Of a stretch of 43,992 nucleotides of DNA, positions 25,446-32,195 are shown one piece after another. The DNA is taken from NCBI RefSeq assembly GCF_011742145.1, contig NZ_JAAQQU010000085.1, forward strand, positions 1 through 43,992, in the 5' to 3' direction. Below the pieces are notes generated by a model. The model was given only the letters and a program-made list of their open reading frames with translations, made no database searches and had not been told where the DNA came from. Position numbers and translations under genes: made by a program. This stretch comes from Flavobacterium sp. J49 (GTDB lineage: Bacteria > Bacteroidota > Bacteroidia > Flavobacteriales > Flavobacteriaceae). Position 1 is the stretch's first letter, and each line of letters starts with the position of its first letter.

Positions 25446-26360
25446 ATGCTACAACTAAATGTAAAAAACGAAACCTCAAGATTAAGAGCCGTTGTGCTCG
25501 GTTGTGCCAAAAATAATGGACCAACGCCAACCGCAGATGAAGCGTATGACCCAAAATCATTAGAGCATATCCTGGCCGGAACGTATCCCGTTGAAGCCGA
25601 TATGATTAAAGAAATGGAAGCGTTCAACCAGGTGTTTCAAAAATACAATGTTCAGGTTTTTCGCCCGAATTGCATTGAAAACTACAACCAAATTTTCACC
25701 CGAGACATCGGATTTGTCATTGATGATGTTTTTGTCAAAGCCAATATTTTACCCGAAAGAGAAAGAGAACTCGATGCCATTCAGTATGTTATTGACCAAA
25801 TTGACCCTGCCAAAGTGGTTCGCCCACCCGAAGAAGTTCATATCGAAGGCGGAGATGTCATGCTTTGGAACGACTATATTTTTATTGGCACTTACAAAGG
25901 TTCCGATTATAAAGATTATATTACTGCACGAACCAACATGCACGGTGTGAATTATATCAAGGAATTATTTCCAAACAAAATCGTTAAAGAATTTGATTTG
26001 GTCAAATCCAAGTTGGAAGCTCGAGATAATGCCCTACATTTAGACTGTTGTTTTCAACCGGTTGGTAAAAACAAAGGCATCATCTACAAAAGCGGTTTTC
26101 GCGAAGAATCGGATTATGTTTTCTTGGTGAAATTATTTGGCAAAGAAAACCTATTCCATATTACGCGTGATGAAATGTACCATATGAATTCTAATGTGTT
26201 TTCCATTGACGAAAATGTTGTCGTTTCGGAAAAAAACTTTACCCGATTAAACAAGTGGCTTCGCGATAACGGATTTATCGTAGAAGAAATACCATATGCA
26301 GAAATTGCCAAACAAGAAGGATTGTTGAGGTGCTCGACTTTACCGTTGATTAGAGATTAG
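25446..26360 (+). CDS. Guanidine-modifying enzyme, arginine deiminase/dimethylarginine dimethylaminohydrolase-like
   Basis: 304 residues. The beta/alpha-propeller superfamily of guanidine-modifying enzymes is shown by NQIFTRDIGFVIDD, the acidic HIEGGDVMLWND, catalytic His198 in NALHLDCCFQP, and the nucleophilic Cys296 in LLRCSTLPLIRD near the C-terminus. Such enzymes hydrolyse arginine or methylarginine to citrulline, or transfer the amidino group. The exact substrate cannot be decided by eye. Translation is placed at ATG 25446 rather than the upstream TTG at 25422, because a promoter box ends at 25424. The second hydrolase (CtlX) follows after a four-helix-bundle cassette. Confidence 0.85.
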   Translation: MLQLNVKNETSRLRAVVLGCAKNNGPTPTADEAYDPKSLEHILAGTYPVEADMIKEMEAFNQVFQKYNVQVFRPNCIENYNQIFTRDIGFVIDDVFVKANILPERERELDAIQYVIDQIDPAKVVRPPEEVHIEGGDVMLWNDYIFIGTYKGSDYKDYITARTNMHGVNYIKELFPNKIVKEFDLVKSKLEARDNALHLDCCFQPVGKNKGIIYKSGFREESDYVFLVKLFGKENLFHITRDEMYHMNSNVFSIDENVVVSEKNFTRLNKWLRDNGFIVEEIPYAEIAKQEGLLRCSTLPLIRD

Positions 26361-26365
26361 TTTTC

Positions 26366-26383
26366 TGTTATCGGTTCTCTGTT
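26366..26383 (+). repeat. Left arm of inverted repeat flanking the four-helix-bundle gene
   Basis: TGTTATCGGTTCTCTGTT matches the reverse complement of 26793-26810 at 16 of 18 positions. A second, tandem GTTGTCGGTT follows at 26381-26390. It lies between the stop of the DDAH-like gene (26360) and the four-helix-bundle start (26403). Confidence 0.75.
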
Positions 26384-26402
26384 GTCGGTTAAAATTCTAA
26401 TA

Positions 26403-26771
26403 ATGAATAGTTACAAAGATTTAGATATTTACAAGATTGCTTTAGATTTGTTCTATCAAGTTCATCCGGCAACTTTACTTTTGCCAAAGTATGAACTTTA
26501 TGAATTGGGAAGTCAATTAAGAAGATCATCCGATTCTGTGGTTTCTAACATTATTGAAGGTTACGGGCGAAAAAGATATAAAGCAGAGTTTATCAGGTTT
26601 TTGGTTTTTAGCCATTCAAGTTGTTTGGAAACAAAAGGTCATTTAGAGAAAATAGATAATTTATACGAAGGATTAATTCCTGATAATTTAAAGTTTATCA
26701 ATGATTATGATATTCTAGGAGCAAAAATTTTTAACTTTATAAAATATGTCGAAGAAAACTGGAAAACCTGA
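26403..26771 (+). CDS. Four-helix-bundle protein (S23/23S rRNA intervening-sequence protein family)
   Basis: 122 residues, all-helical. The family pattern is visible: an N-terminal SYKDLDIYKIALDLFYQVHP, the middle LYELGSQLRRSSDSVVSNII followed by EGYGRK, RFLVFSHSSCLETKGHLEK, and a C-terminal helix ending FIKYVEENWK. The family is known from intervening sequences in 23S rRNA genes and, as a relative, from the accessory protein of diversity-generating retroelements; most free-standing copies have no known function. No rRNA or retroelement is present here. The gene is bracketed by inverted repeats (26366-26383, 26793-26810) and separates two related hydrolases, which suggests an inserted cassette. 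ATG 26403 is preferred over an upstream start inside the repeat. Confidence 0.88.
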   Translation: MNSYKDLDIYKIALDLFYQVHPATLLLPKYELYELGSQLRRSSDSVVSNIIEGYGRKRYKAEFIRFLVFSHSSCLETKGHLEKIDNLYEGLIPDNLKFINDYDILGAKIFNFIKYVEENWKT

Positions 26772-26792
26772 TTTTTTTAACTGAAAACAGAG

Positions 26793-26810
26793 AACGGAGA
26801 ACCGACAACA
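26793..26810 (-). repeat. Right arm of inverted repeat flanking the four-helix-bundle gene
   Basis: AACGGAGAACCGACAACA is the inverted partner of 26366-26383 (16 of 18). It sits 21 nt after the four-helix-bundle stop and 14 nt before the ctlX start. More related bases surround it (AAAACAGAG before, TACAACC after). Confidence 0.75.
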
Positions 26811-26823
26811 TACAACCAAGAAA

Positions 26824-27759
26824 ATGAAACAAACTACCAATGCCATACTAATGATTCGTCCGGTGGCGTTTCGTATGAACGAACAAACTGCGGTTAATAA
26901 TTATTACCAAAAAGTCCTAGACGGATTATCACCTGAAACTGTTAATGCCAAAGCCCAAGCCGAGTTTGATGCTTTTGTAAACAAGCTGAGAAAAGTAGGG
27001 GTAAACGTGGTCGTAGTTGAAGATACTTTGGAACCGAATACACCGGATAGTATTTTTCCAAACAATTGGATTTCGTTTCACGAAAACGGCGATGTGGTTT
27101 TATACCCCATGTTTGCAGAAAACCGTCGCGCCGAAAGAAGAGAAGATATCCTCGATATTCTAGAAGATGAAGGATTCGAAATCAACGAAATCATGGATTA
27201 TACCTTAGCCGAAGAAGACAACGTTTTCCTCGAAGGTACCGGAAGTTTACTGTTAGACCGCGAAAACGGAAAAGCCTATTGTGCTTTATCTCCACGGGCC
27301 GACGAAGAACTGATGATTGAATTCTGTGAGGATTTCGAATTCACACCGGTTATTTTTGAAGCGTTCCAAACCGTTAATGGCGAGCGAAAACTAATTTACC
27401 ATACCAATGTCATGATGACTTTAGGCGATACGTTTGCCGTAGTTTGTGCCGATTGCATCGACGATAAAAAAGAACGCAAAATGGTTTTAGACAGTCTGCG
27501 TGGCGATGACAAAGAAGTAATTTTAATCACCGAAGACCAAGTCAACAACTTCGCCGGAAACATGCTCGAAGTTAAAGGGAAAGACGATAAAAGATACTTA
27601 GTGATGAGCGAGTCAGCCTATAAAAGTTTGACCAAAAAACAAATCGCCCAATTAGAAGCGCACGTTGAAATCATCCACTCCAGTTTAGATACCATTGAAG
27701 CTTGCGGCGGAGGAAGTGCCCGTTGCATGATGGCGGAAATTTTTCTACCGAAAGAATAA
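26824..27759 (+). CDS. ctlX: Citrulline utilization hydrolase CtlX family protein
   Basis: 311 residues, amidinotransferase/guanidine-modifying superfamily. Motifs: an N-terminal ILMIRPVAFRMNEQTAVNNY, the acidic substrate loop DTLEPNTPDSIFPNNWISFH, EGTGSLLLDR, catalytic His193 in IYHTNVMMTLGD, and Cys301 in GGGSARCMMAEIF. The combination matches the CtlX family; the founding Francisella protein is described as hydrolysing citrulline for its utilization. The preceding DDAH-like enzyme could make citrulline, so the pair may form a short arginine or methylarginine degradation route (inference). No promoter box is seen between the cassette and the start, so it may rely on read-through. Confidence 0.88.
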   Translation: MKQTTNAILMIRPVAFRMNEQTAVNNYYQKVLDGLSPETVNAKAQAEFDAFVNKLRKVGVNVVVVEDTLEPNTPDSIFPNNWISFHENGDVVLYPMFAENRRAERREDILDILEDEGFEINEIMDYTLAEEDNVFLEGTGSLLLDRENGKAYCALSPRADEELMIEFCEDFEFTPVIFEAFQTVNGERKLIYHTNVMMTLGDTFAVVCADCIDDKKERKMVLDSLRGDDKEVILITEDQVNNFAGNMLEVKGKDDKRYLVMSESAYKSLTKKQIAQLEAHVEIIHSSLDTIEACGGGSARCMMAEIFLPKE

Positions 27760-27779
27760 ATACTTTAAAGTAAAATATG

Positions 27780-27815
27780 AAAAAGCCCAAAATCAATTCG
27801 ATCTTGGGCTTTTTC
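27780..27815. terminator. Bidirectional terminator between ctlX and the MarC gene
   Basis: An 11-bp stem AAAAAGCCCAA (27780-27790) with TTGGGCTTTTT (27804-27814) around a 13-nt loop sits between two convergent genes. Confidence 0.88.
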
Positions 27816-27842
27816 AATTCGTAAATTCTAATTTGTAATTAA

Positions 27843-28478
27843 TTATATGCCACGGATGATACTCAAAACCGCGCTAATGATATACTGAATTCCAATGGCA
27901 ACCGTCAAGAAACCAACGATTCTGGAAATAGCCACAATGCCCGAGGCACCAAGGTATTTAGCCAAATAATGAGCGCTTCTCAAAATTAAAAAAATCAATA
28001 ACGACACTATGATGATGGAAATGACTGAAGATAAAATTTCCGGAGTAGAATGATGGTCTTGGTTAAACGCAATTAAAAGCGAAATCGAACCCGGTCCGGC
28101 CAACATGGGCATGGCCAGTGGTGTGAGTGCTATCGAATTTCTGTTTTGCAAATCTTCTTCCACTTCTTTGCTGATTCCTTTTCTTTTTTTCGGATTGGCA
28201 TTGAGCAAACCAAATCCCGAACTGGCAATCAAAATGCCACCGGCAATTCTAAGCGCGGAAATCGTAATTCCAAAAAAGCTCAAAACATATTCGCCAATAA
28301 AAAAAGAGATCAATAAAATGATACAAACATTAATAGCAGTCAAAAGAGAAACCCTTGAACGCTCCGATTTATCATAGTCTTGCGTTAAACCAACAAAGAA
28401 AGGAATGGCACCTATGGGGTTCAAAACCGAAAATAAAGCGCCTAGCAGGACAAAAAAAGTATTCAAAAAGATTTCCAT
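27843..28478 (-). CDS. MarC family (UPF0056) integral membrane protein
   Basis: 211 residues with about six membrane segments. Family motifs are SVLNPIGAIPFFVGLT near the N-terminus, ALRIAGGILIASSGFGLL, and TPLAMPMLAGPGSISLLIAF in the second half. The two Pro/Gly-rich half-helices are characteristic. The transport role is unproven; members are sometimes listed as neutral amino-acid transporters. It is transcribed divergently from the CoA-binding protein gene. Confidence 0.92.
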   Translation of the reverse strand: MEIFLNTFFVLLGALFSVLNPIGAIPFFVGLTQDYDKSERSRVSLLTAINVCIILLISFFIGEYVLSFFGITISALRIAGGILIASSGFGLLNANPKKRKGISKEVEEDLQNRNSIALTPLAMPMLAGPGSISLLIAFNQDHHSTPEILSSVISIIIVSLLIFLILRSAHYLAKYLGASGIVAISRIVGFLTVAIGIQYIISAVLSIIRGI

Positions 28479-28503
28479 TTTTTCTAGTAATTCGAATCAA
28501 CCA

Positions 28504-28511
28504 CAAAGATA
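28504..28511 (-). promoter_or_regulatory. -7 box of the MarC gene
   Basis: On the minus strand TATCTTTG (28511-28504) fits TAnnTTTG, 25 nt before the ATG at 28478. Confidence 0.5.
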
Positions 28512-28554
28512 GGGAAAGAATAAAAGTAAGTGTTAATTTAAAAACATTATTAGT

Positions 28555-28562
28555 TAAATTTG
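28555..28562 (+). promoter_or_regulatory. -7 box immediately before the CoA-binding protein start
   Basis: TAAATTTG fits TAnnTTTG and ends only 4 nt before the ATG at 28567. Transcription would begin at or near the A of the start codon, so the mRNA may be leaderless. Confidence 0.5.
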
Positions 28563-28566
28563 CACC

Positions 28567-28932
28567 ATGAAAAATAAGAAAACACTAGTGCTCGGCGCTA
28601 CGACCAAACCCGAAAGATATGCTTTCAAAGCCATCAATATGTTAGTCGAAAAAGGGCATTCGGTACTGGCAATTGGTCAAAATCAAGGCGAAGTAGCCGG
28701 AGTTGCCATCAGAACCAAAAATATTCCATTAAAAAATATCGATACGGTTACTTTGTATTTAAATCCATTAAGACAAAGAGAATATTATAACTACATTATC
28801 GAAACCAAACCCAAACGCGTCATCTTCAATCCTGGCACAGAAAATCCTGAGTTTTACCAATTGCTGCAAAGCAACGGCATCAAAGTAGAAGTGGCTTGTA
28901 CACTGGTTTTATTGGCTACGAATCAGTACTAA
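28567..28932 (+). CDS. CoA-binding domain protein (YccU-like)
   Basis: 121 residues. A single Rossmann-like CoA-binding domain has TLVLGATTKPERYAFKAINM at the N-terminus, GHSVLAIGQNQGEVAGV, IDTVTLYLNP and a C-terminal VEVACTLVLL. Length and order match the small stand-alone CoA_binding_2 proteins. The reaction is unknown; it binds CoA or a related nucleotide by family. It appears to be a single gene with a promoter box directly against the start codon. Confidence 0.9.
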   Translation: MKNKKTLVLGATTKPERYAFKAINMLVEKGHSVLAIGQNQGEVAGVAIRTKNIPLKNIDTVTLYLNPLRQREYYNYIIETKPKRVIFNPGTENPEFYQLLQSNGIKVEVACTLVLLATNQY

Positions 28933-29066
28933 TGTCAGACTGGGCTAGTCGAAGTCAGGAGCGAATGGCTTGGGCAAATTTGTTATCCATGTTCCCGTTT
29001 TCCGTTACAATATCCCGATAAATCGAGATGATTTCCACTGCAACCGGGGCTAAAAAGGAATCCTTT
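28933..29066 (-). repeat. Probable dispersed intergenic repeat downstream of the symporter gene
   Basis: The 134 nt hold no gene. They include a TGTCAGACTGGGCTAGTCGA segment (28933-28952), a hairpin ATCCCGAT / ATCGAGAT (29012-29029, one mismatch) and the block ACTGCAACCGGGGC (29037-29050). From memory these resemble short repeats found after many genes in Flavobacterium genomes. Copy number could not be checked here. Confidence 0.45.
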
Positions 29067-29069
29067 TTA
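29051..29069 (-). terminator. Hairpin overlapping the symporter stop codon
   Basis: TAAAAAGG (29051-29058) pairs with CCTTTTTA (29062-29069) around an AAT loop. The right arm contains the symporter stop codon (29067-29069), and the left arm gives a T run on the minus strand. It is a possible but weak terminator. Confidence 0.4.
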
Positions 29070-30563
29070 ATATCGGGTGTTTTGGGTCGCCGGTTTGCTA
29101 ATCAAAAGCAATCCGATAAAAGTGATGAAACCATTCACTATAATCAACTCGTTGTCCAAAACATAATCGCCTAATAACTCCGCAGAATATTTACTGATAA
29201 AAAAGCAAATTGCCGGTGCCATTACACAAACGAACGGTACCAACTTGTCGTGAACCGTTTTCGATTTCACAAACAAACCAAAGGCATACAAGCCCAAAAG
29301 CGGTCCGTAAGTATAAGACGCAATCTTGAAAATCATCTTCACTACCGAAGCGTCATTCACAGCATTAAACAATACAATCACCAAAAACATCAAAAACGAA
29401 AATCCAACATGAACCAAATGTCGAGTTCTGACAATGTTGGGTTTGTTTTGATTTTCGGCTTTATCCATGCCTAAAAAATCTACGCAAAACGAAGTCGTTA
29501 AGGCTGTCAAAGCAGAATCAGTCGTGGCAAAAGTCGCCGCCGTCAATCCCAATAAAAACACTACCGCCGGAACAATGGTTAAGTGATTAAAAGCAATTTC
29601 AGGAAACAATAAATCGGTTCTTGCCACACCGTCAATCATCGGAACCGCAATGCCGTTTTTCTCAGCGTACAAGTACAACAAAGCGCCAACGCTTAAAAAG
29701 AAAATATTAATCAGCACAAAAATCCCGGTAAAAGTGAACATGTTTTTTTGGGCTTCACCTATATTTTTACAACTCAAATTTTTCTGCATTAAATCTTGGT
29801 CCAATCCAACCATGGCAATGGTGACGAAGATGCCGCCAAGTACTTGTTTCCAAAAATAATTCCCTTTCAAATAATCGTCAAAGAAGAAAATTTTAGAATA
29901 ATTGCTGTTTTTGACCGCTTCAAAAGCTTGAAATGCCACAAAATCCATACTGTCACAAATGAAATATATCGTCAAAAACACCGAGGAAACCAAGAAGAAC
30001 GTTTGCAAAGTATCGGTGATGATAATCGTTTTCAATCCGCCGCGATAAGTGTACGCAAAGATCAATCCCAATGAAATTAAAACCGTCAACGCAAACGGTA
30101 TATGGAACGCATCAAACACATAGCGCTGCAACACTATCACCACCAAATACAATCGGAAAGCCGAACCTATGGTACGACTGATTAAGAAAATTGATGCTGC
30201 TGTTTTGTAGCTTATCGTACCCAATCTTTGTTCAATATAACTGTAAATCGACGTCAAATTCATACGGTAGTACAACGGCAGTAAGATTTTGGCAATGATT
30301 AAAAAACCGATAGCATTTCCCAATACAAATTGAAAATATTTAAACTGTAAATCAGGATTGCCCACTTCACCCGGAACCGAAATAAAAGTCACGCCGGAAA
30401 GCGCTGTTCCTATCATTCCAAAAGCCACCAAATACCATTTGGAGTTTTTATTGGCTTTGAAAAAAGTGTCGTTGTCTGAGCTTTTTTTGCTGACAAGATT
30501 GGAAATCAAAATCAAAATCCCAAAGTAAACGACGATGATAATTAAGATGGTAGTTGGTGACAT
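29067..30563 (-). CDS. Sodium:solute symporter (SSS family)
   Basis: 498 residues and about 13 membrane helices, the usual SSS/LeuT-fold size. Visible features are TTILIIIVVYFGILILISNL as the first helix, FFKANKNSKWYLVAFGMIGT, LSGVTFISVPGEVG in helix 2 with the sodium-site pattern, AYTYRGGLKTIIITDTLQTF, and GLTAATFATTDSALTALTTS with the family serine/threonine signature in helix 9. It imports a small solute with Na+; the substrate cannot be named. ATG 30563 is preferred over 30593, which would add ten polar residues. It is divergent from recR. Confidence 0.92.
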   Translation of the reverse strand: MSPTTILIIIVVYFGILILISNLVSKKSSDNDTFFKANKNSKWYLVAFGMIGTALSGVTFISVPGEVGNPDLQFKYFQFVLGNAIGFLIIAKILLPLYYRMNLTSIYSYIEQRLGTISYKTAASIFLISRTIGSAFRLYLVVIVLQRYVFDAFHIPFALTVLISLGLIFAYTYRGGLKTIIITDTLQTFFLVSSVFLTIYFICDSMDFVAFQAFEAVKNSNYSKIFFFDDYLKGNYFWKQVLGGIFVTIAMVGLDQDLMQKNLSCKNIGEAQKNMFTFTGIFVLINIFFLSVGALLYLYAEKNGIAVPMIDGVARTDLLFPEIAFNHLTIVPAVVFLLGLTAATFATTDSALTALTTSFCVDFLGMDKAENQNKPNIVRTRHLVHVGFSFLMFLVIVLFNAVNDASVVKMIFKIASYTYGPLLGLYAFGLFVKSKTVHDKLVPFVCVMAPAICFFISKYSAELLGDYVLDNELIIVNGFITFIGLLLISKPATQNTRY

Positions 30564-30651
30564 AGCGATGTTTTTATTGTCGCCAAAATACAAAAAAGAA
30601 TATAGAAAAAAGAGAAAAGAGCAAAGACGATTAGTTTGATGAAAAGTTCTG

Positions 30652-30685
30652 CTTTCTTTCTTCTTTCTTCTTTCTTCTTTTCTCT
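30652..30685. repeat. Pyrimidine tract (TTTCTTC microsatellite) upstream of recR
   Basis: 34 consecutive pyrimidines, mostly TTTCTTC units, run up to the first T of the recR -7 box. A purine-rich block lies opposite at about 30604-30627, and 9 bases (30611-30619) are the exact complement of 30677-30685. Confidence 0.7.
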
Positions 30686-30692
30686 AAATTTG
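30685..30692 (+). promoter_or_regulatory. -7 box immediately before recR
   Basis: TAAATTTG fits TAnnTTTG and ends 4 nt before the recR ATG, so a leaderless mRNA is likely. It is the same arrangement as at 28555-28567. Confidence 0.5.
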
Positions 30693-30696
30693 CCTA

Positions 30697-31317
30697 ATGG
30701 AATTCTCATCAAAACTTTTAGAAAAAGCGGTTGCCGAAATGGCGCAATTGCCCGGAATCGGGAAGCGAACGGCTTTGCGATTGGTGTTGCATTTGCTGAA
30801 ACAACCTGTAGAGCAAACTCAATTCTTGTCTCAGGCGTTAACGACTATGCGTGAGGAAATTAAGTTTTGTAAAATTTGCCATAATATTTCGGATGTAGAA
30901 GTATGTGACATTTGCAATAATCCGACGAGAAATCACAAAATTATTTGTGTAGTCGAAGATGTGCGAGATGTGATGGCCATAGAAAACACCAATCAGTTCA
31001 AGGGAATTTACCATGTTTTGGGAGGCAAAATTTCGCCTATTGACGGTATCGGTCCGAGTCAACTAAACATTAAATCCTTGGTCGACAAAGTGGCTTTGGG
31101 ACAGTCAGAAGAATTGATTTTTGCGTTAAGTTCAACCATGGAAGGTGATACGACCAATTTTTATATCTTCAAGCAAATCAAAGATTTCGAGGTTAAAACT
31201 TCTACCATTGCCAGAGGAATTGCCGTTGGAGACGAGTTAGAATATGCCGATGAAGTAACATTGGGCAGAAGTATTTTGAACCGTGTTCCTTTTGAAAATT
31301 CTTTAAAAAATTTATAG
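30697..31317 (+). CDS. recR: Recombination protein RecR
   Basis: 206 residues, close to the usual size of about 200. The N-terminal helix-hairpin-helix is [18 protein letters not shown]. The zinc-finger cysteines are in [16 protein letters not shown]. The Toprim domain has [14 protein letters not shown] and [16 protein letters not shown], and the C-terminus has [20 protein letters not shown]. It works with RecF/RecO in RecA loading at gaps in DNA. It is a single gene followed by the exopolysaccharide operon, which has its own promoter. Confidence 0.96.
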   Translation: MEFSSKLLEKAVAEMAQLPGIGKRTALRLVLHLLKQPVEQTQFLSQALTTMREEIKFCKICHNISDVEVCDICNNPTRNHKIICVVEDVRDVMAIENTNQFKGIYHVLGGKISPIDGIGPSQLNIKSLVDKVALGQSEELIFALSSTMEGDTTNFYIFKQIKDFEVKTSTIARGIAVGDELEYADEVTLGRSILNRVPFENSLKNL

Positions 31318-31340
31318 CAAAATAATAGCCCACTACATTT

Positions 31341-31370
31341 TTGTAATTAGATTTGAAAAATCTATCTTTG
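31341..31370 (+). promoter_or_regulatory. Exopolysaccharide operon promoter (TTG-N19-TATCTTTG)
   Basis: TTG at 31341-31343 and TATCTTTG at 31363-31370 have the ideal 19-nt spacing of the Bacteroidota consensus. The -7 box ends 25 nt before the ATG at 31396. This is the cleanest promoter in the window. Confidence 0.75.
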
Positions 31371-31395
31371 TTTGCTAATTTTTTTTAAAAATCTA

Positions 31396-32184
31396 ATGAA
31401 TAAACCCAAAATATATTTATTTTTTCTCTTTAGTATTTTATTGACTTCCTGCGTTCCTACCAAAGATTTGGTGTACCTTCAAAACAAAAGTGAAGGAACA
31501 AGTACTGCGGTTACTCCTTCTAATCAAAAGCCTTATCGATTGCAAACCAATGACTTATTGAATATTTCCATTAAGGCCATTGACCCCAAATTGGTAGAAA
31601 TATTCAATCCGTCCGGCGCTCAGAATATGGTGGCTACACCCGATCAAGGGAATTATTTTAACGGATATGCAGTAGATGATCACGGAAATATCAGGTTGCC
31701 GATACTGGGAGAAATCAATGTTTTAGGTTTTACCACTGAAGAGGTTAGGATCAAAATTGAAAAATTACTTTTAGAAAAATATTTTAAAAACGAAGCCGGT
31801 GTTTTTGTTATTGTAAAACTCTCAGGATTTCGATATACCATTAATGGTGAAGTAACCAATACCGGTACAAAGACCTTGTTTCAAGACAAAGTCAATATCA
31901 TGGAAGCTATTGCTAACGCTGGTGATATAACCATTATAGGTGATAGAAAAGATGTGAAAGTGATTCGAACTTTTCCACAAGGAAGTGAAACTTTTAGTTT
32001 GGATTTGACCGATGCCAAAGTGGTTAATTCTCCTGGTTTTTATTTGCAACCTAATGATTATGTTTATGTTAAACCTCTAAAACAAAAATCGTGGGGTACC
32101 GGAAAAACCGGAATAGAATCTTTAACCACAATTGTAACCATATTATCATTGGCTACAACTACTTTTTTGTTACTTAGAAATTAA
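31396..32184 (+). CDS. Polysaccharide export lipoprotein (Wza-like)
   Basis: 262 residues. The lipoprotein signal is MNKPKIYLFFLFSILLTSCV with the lipobox at LLTSC. The Poly_export domain (PF02563-like) begins near PYRLQTNDLLNISIKAIDPK and includes GYAVDDHGNIRLPILGEINV. A SLBB-like domain (YTINGEVTNTGTK, DKVNIMEAIANAGD) follows. A C-terminal hydrophobic helix (LTTIVTILSLATTTFLLL) ends the protein. By family it forms the outer-membrane export pore for capsule or exopolysaccharide with the Wzc-like kinase encoded 11 nt downstream. The TTG at 31372 is rejected as a start because it lies just after the -7 box and would spoil the signal peptide. Confidence 0.93.
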   Translation: MNKPKIYLFFLFSILLTSCVPTKDLVYLQNKSEGTSTAVTPSNQKPYRLQTNDLLNISIKAIDPKLVEIFNPSGAQNMVATPDQGNYFNGYAVDDHGNIRLPILGEINVLGFTTEEVRIKIEKLLLEKYFKNEAGVFVIVKLSGFRYTINGEVTNTGTKTLFQDKVNIMEAIANAGDITIIGDRKDVKVIRTFPQGSETFSLDLTDAKVVNSPGFYLQPNDYVYVKPLKQKSWGTGKTGIESLTTIVTILSLATTTFLLLRN

Positions 32185-32195
32185 CACTCCTCTTC

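Noticed and set aside
26403..26771. Four-helix-bundle gene as evidence of a 23S rRNA intervening sequence or a diversity-generating retroelement
   Set aside because: No rRNA sequence, reverse transcriptase or template/variable repeat pair is visible nearby.
28933..29066. tRNA or small RNA gene in the gap after the CoA-binding protein gene
   Set aside because: No cloverleaf or CCA-like end can be folded; the repeat explanation fits better.
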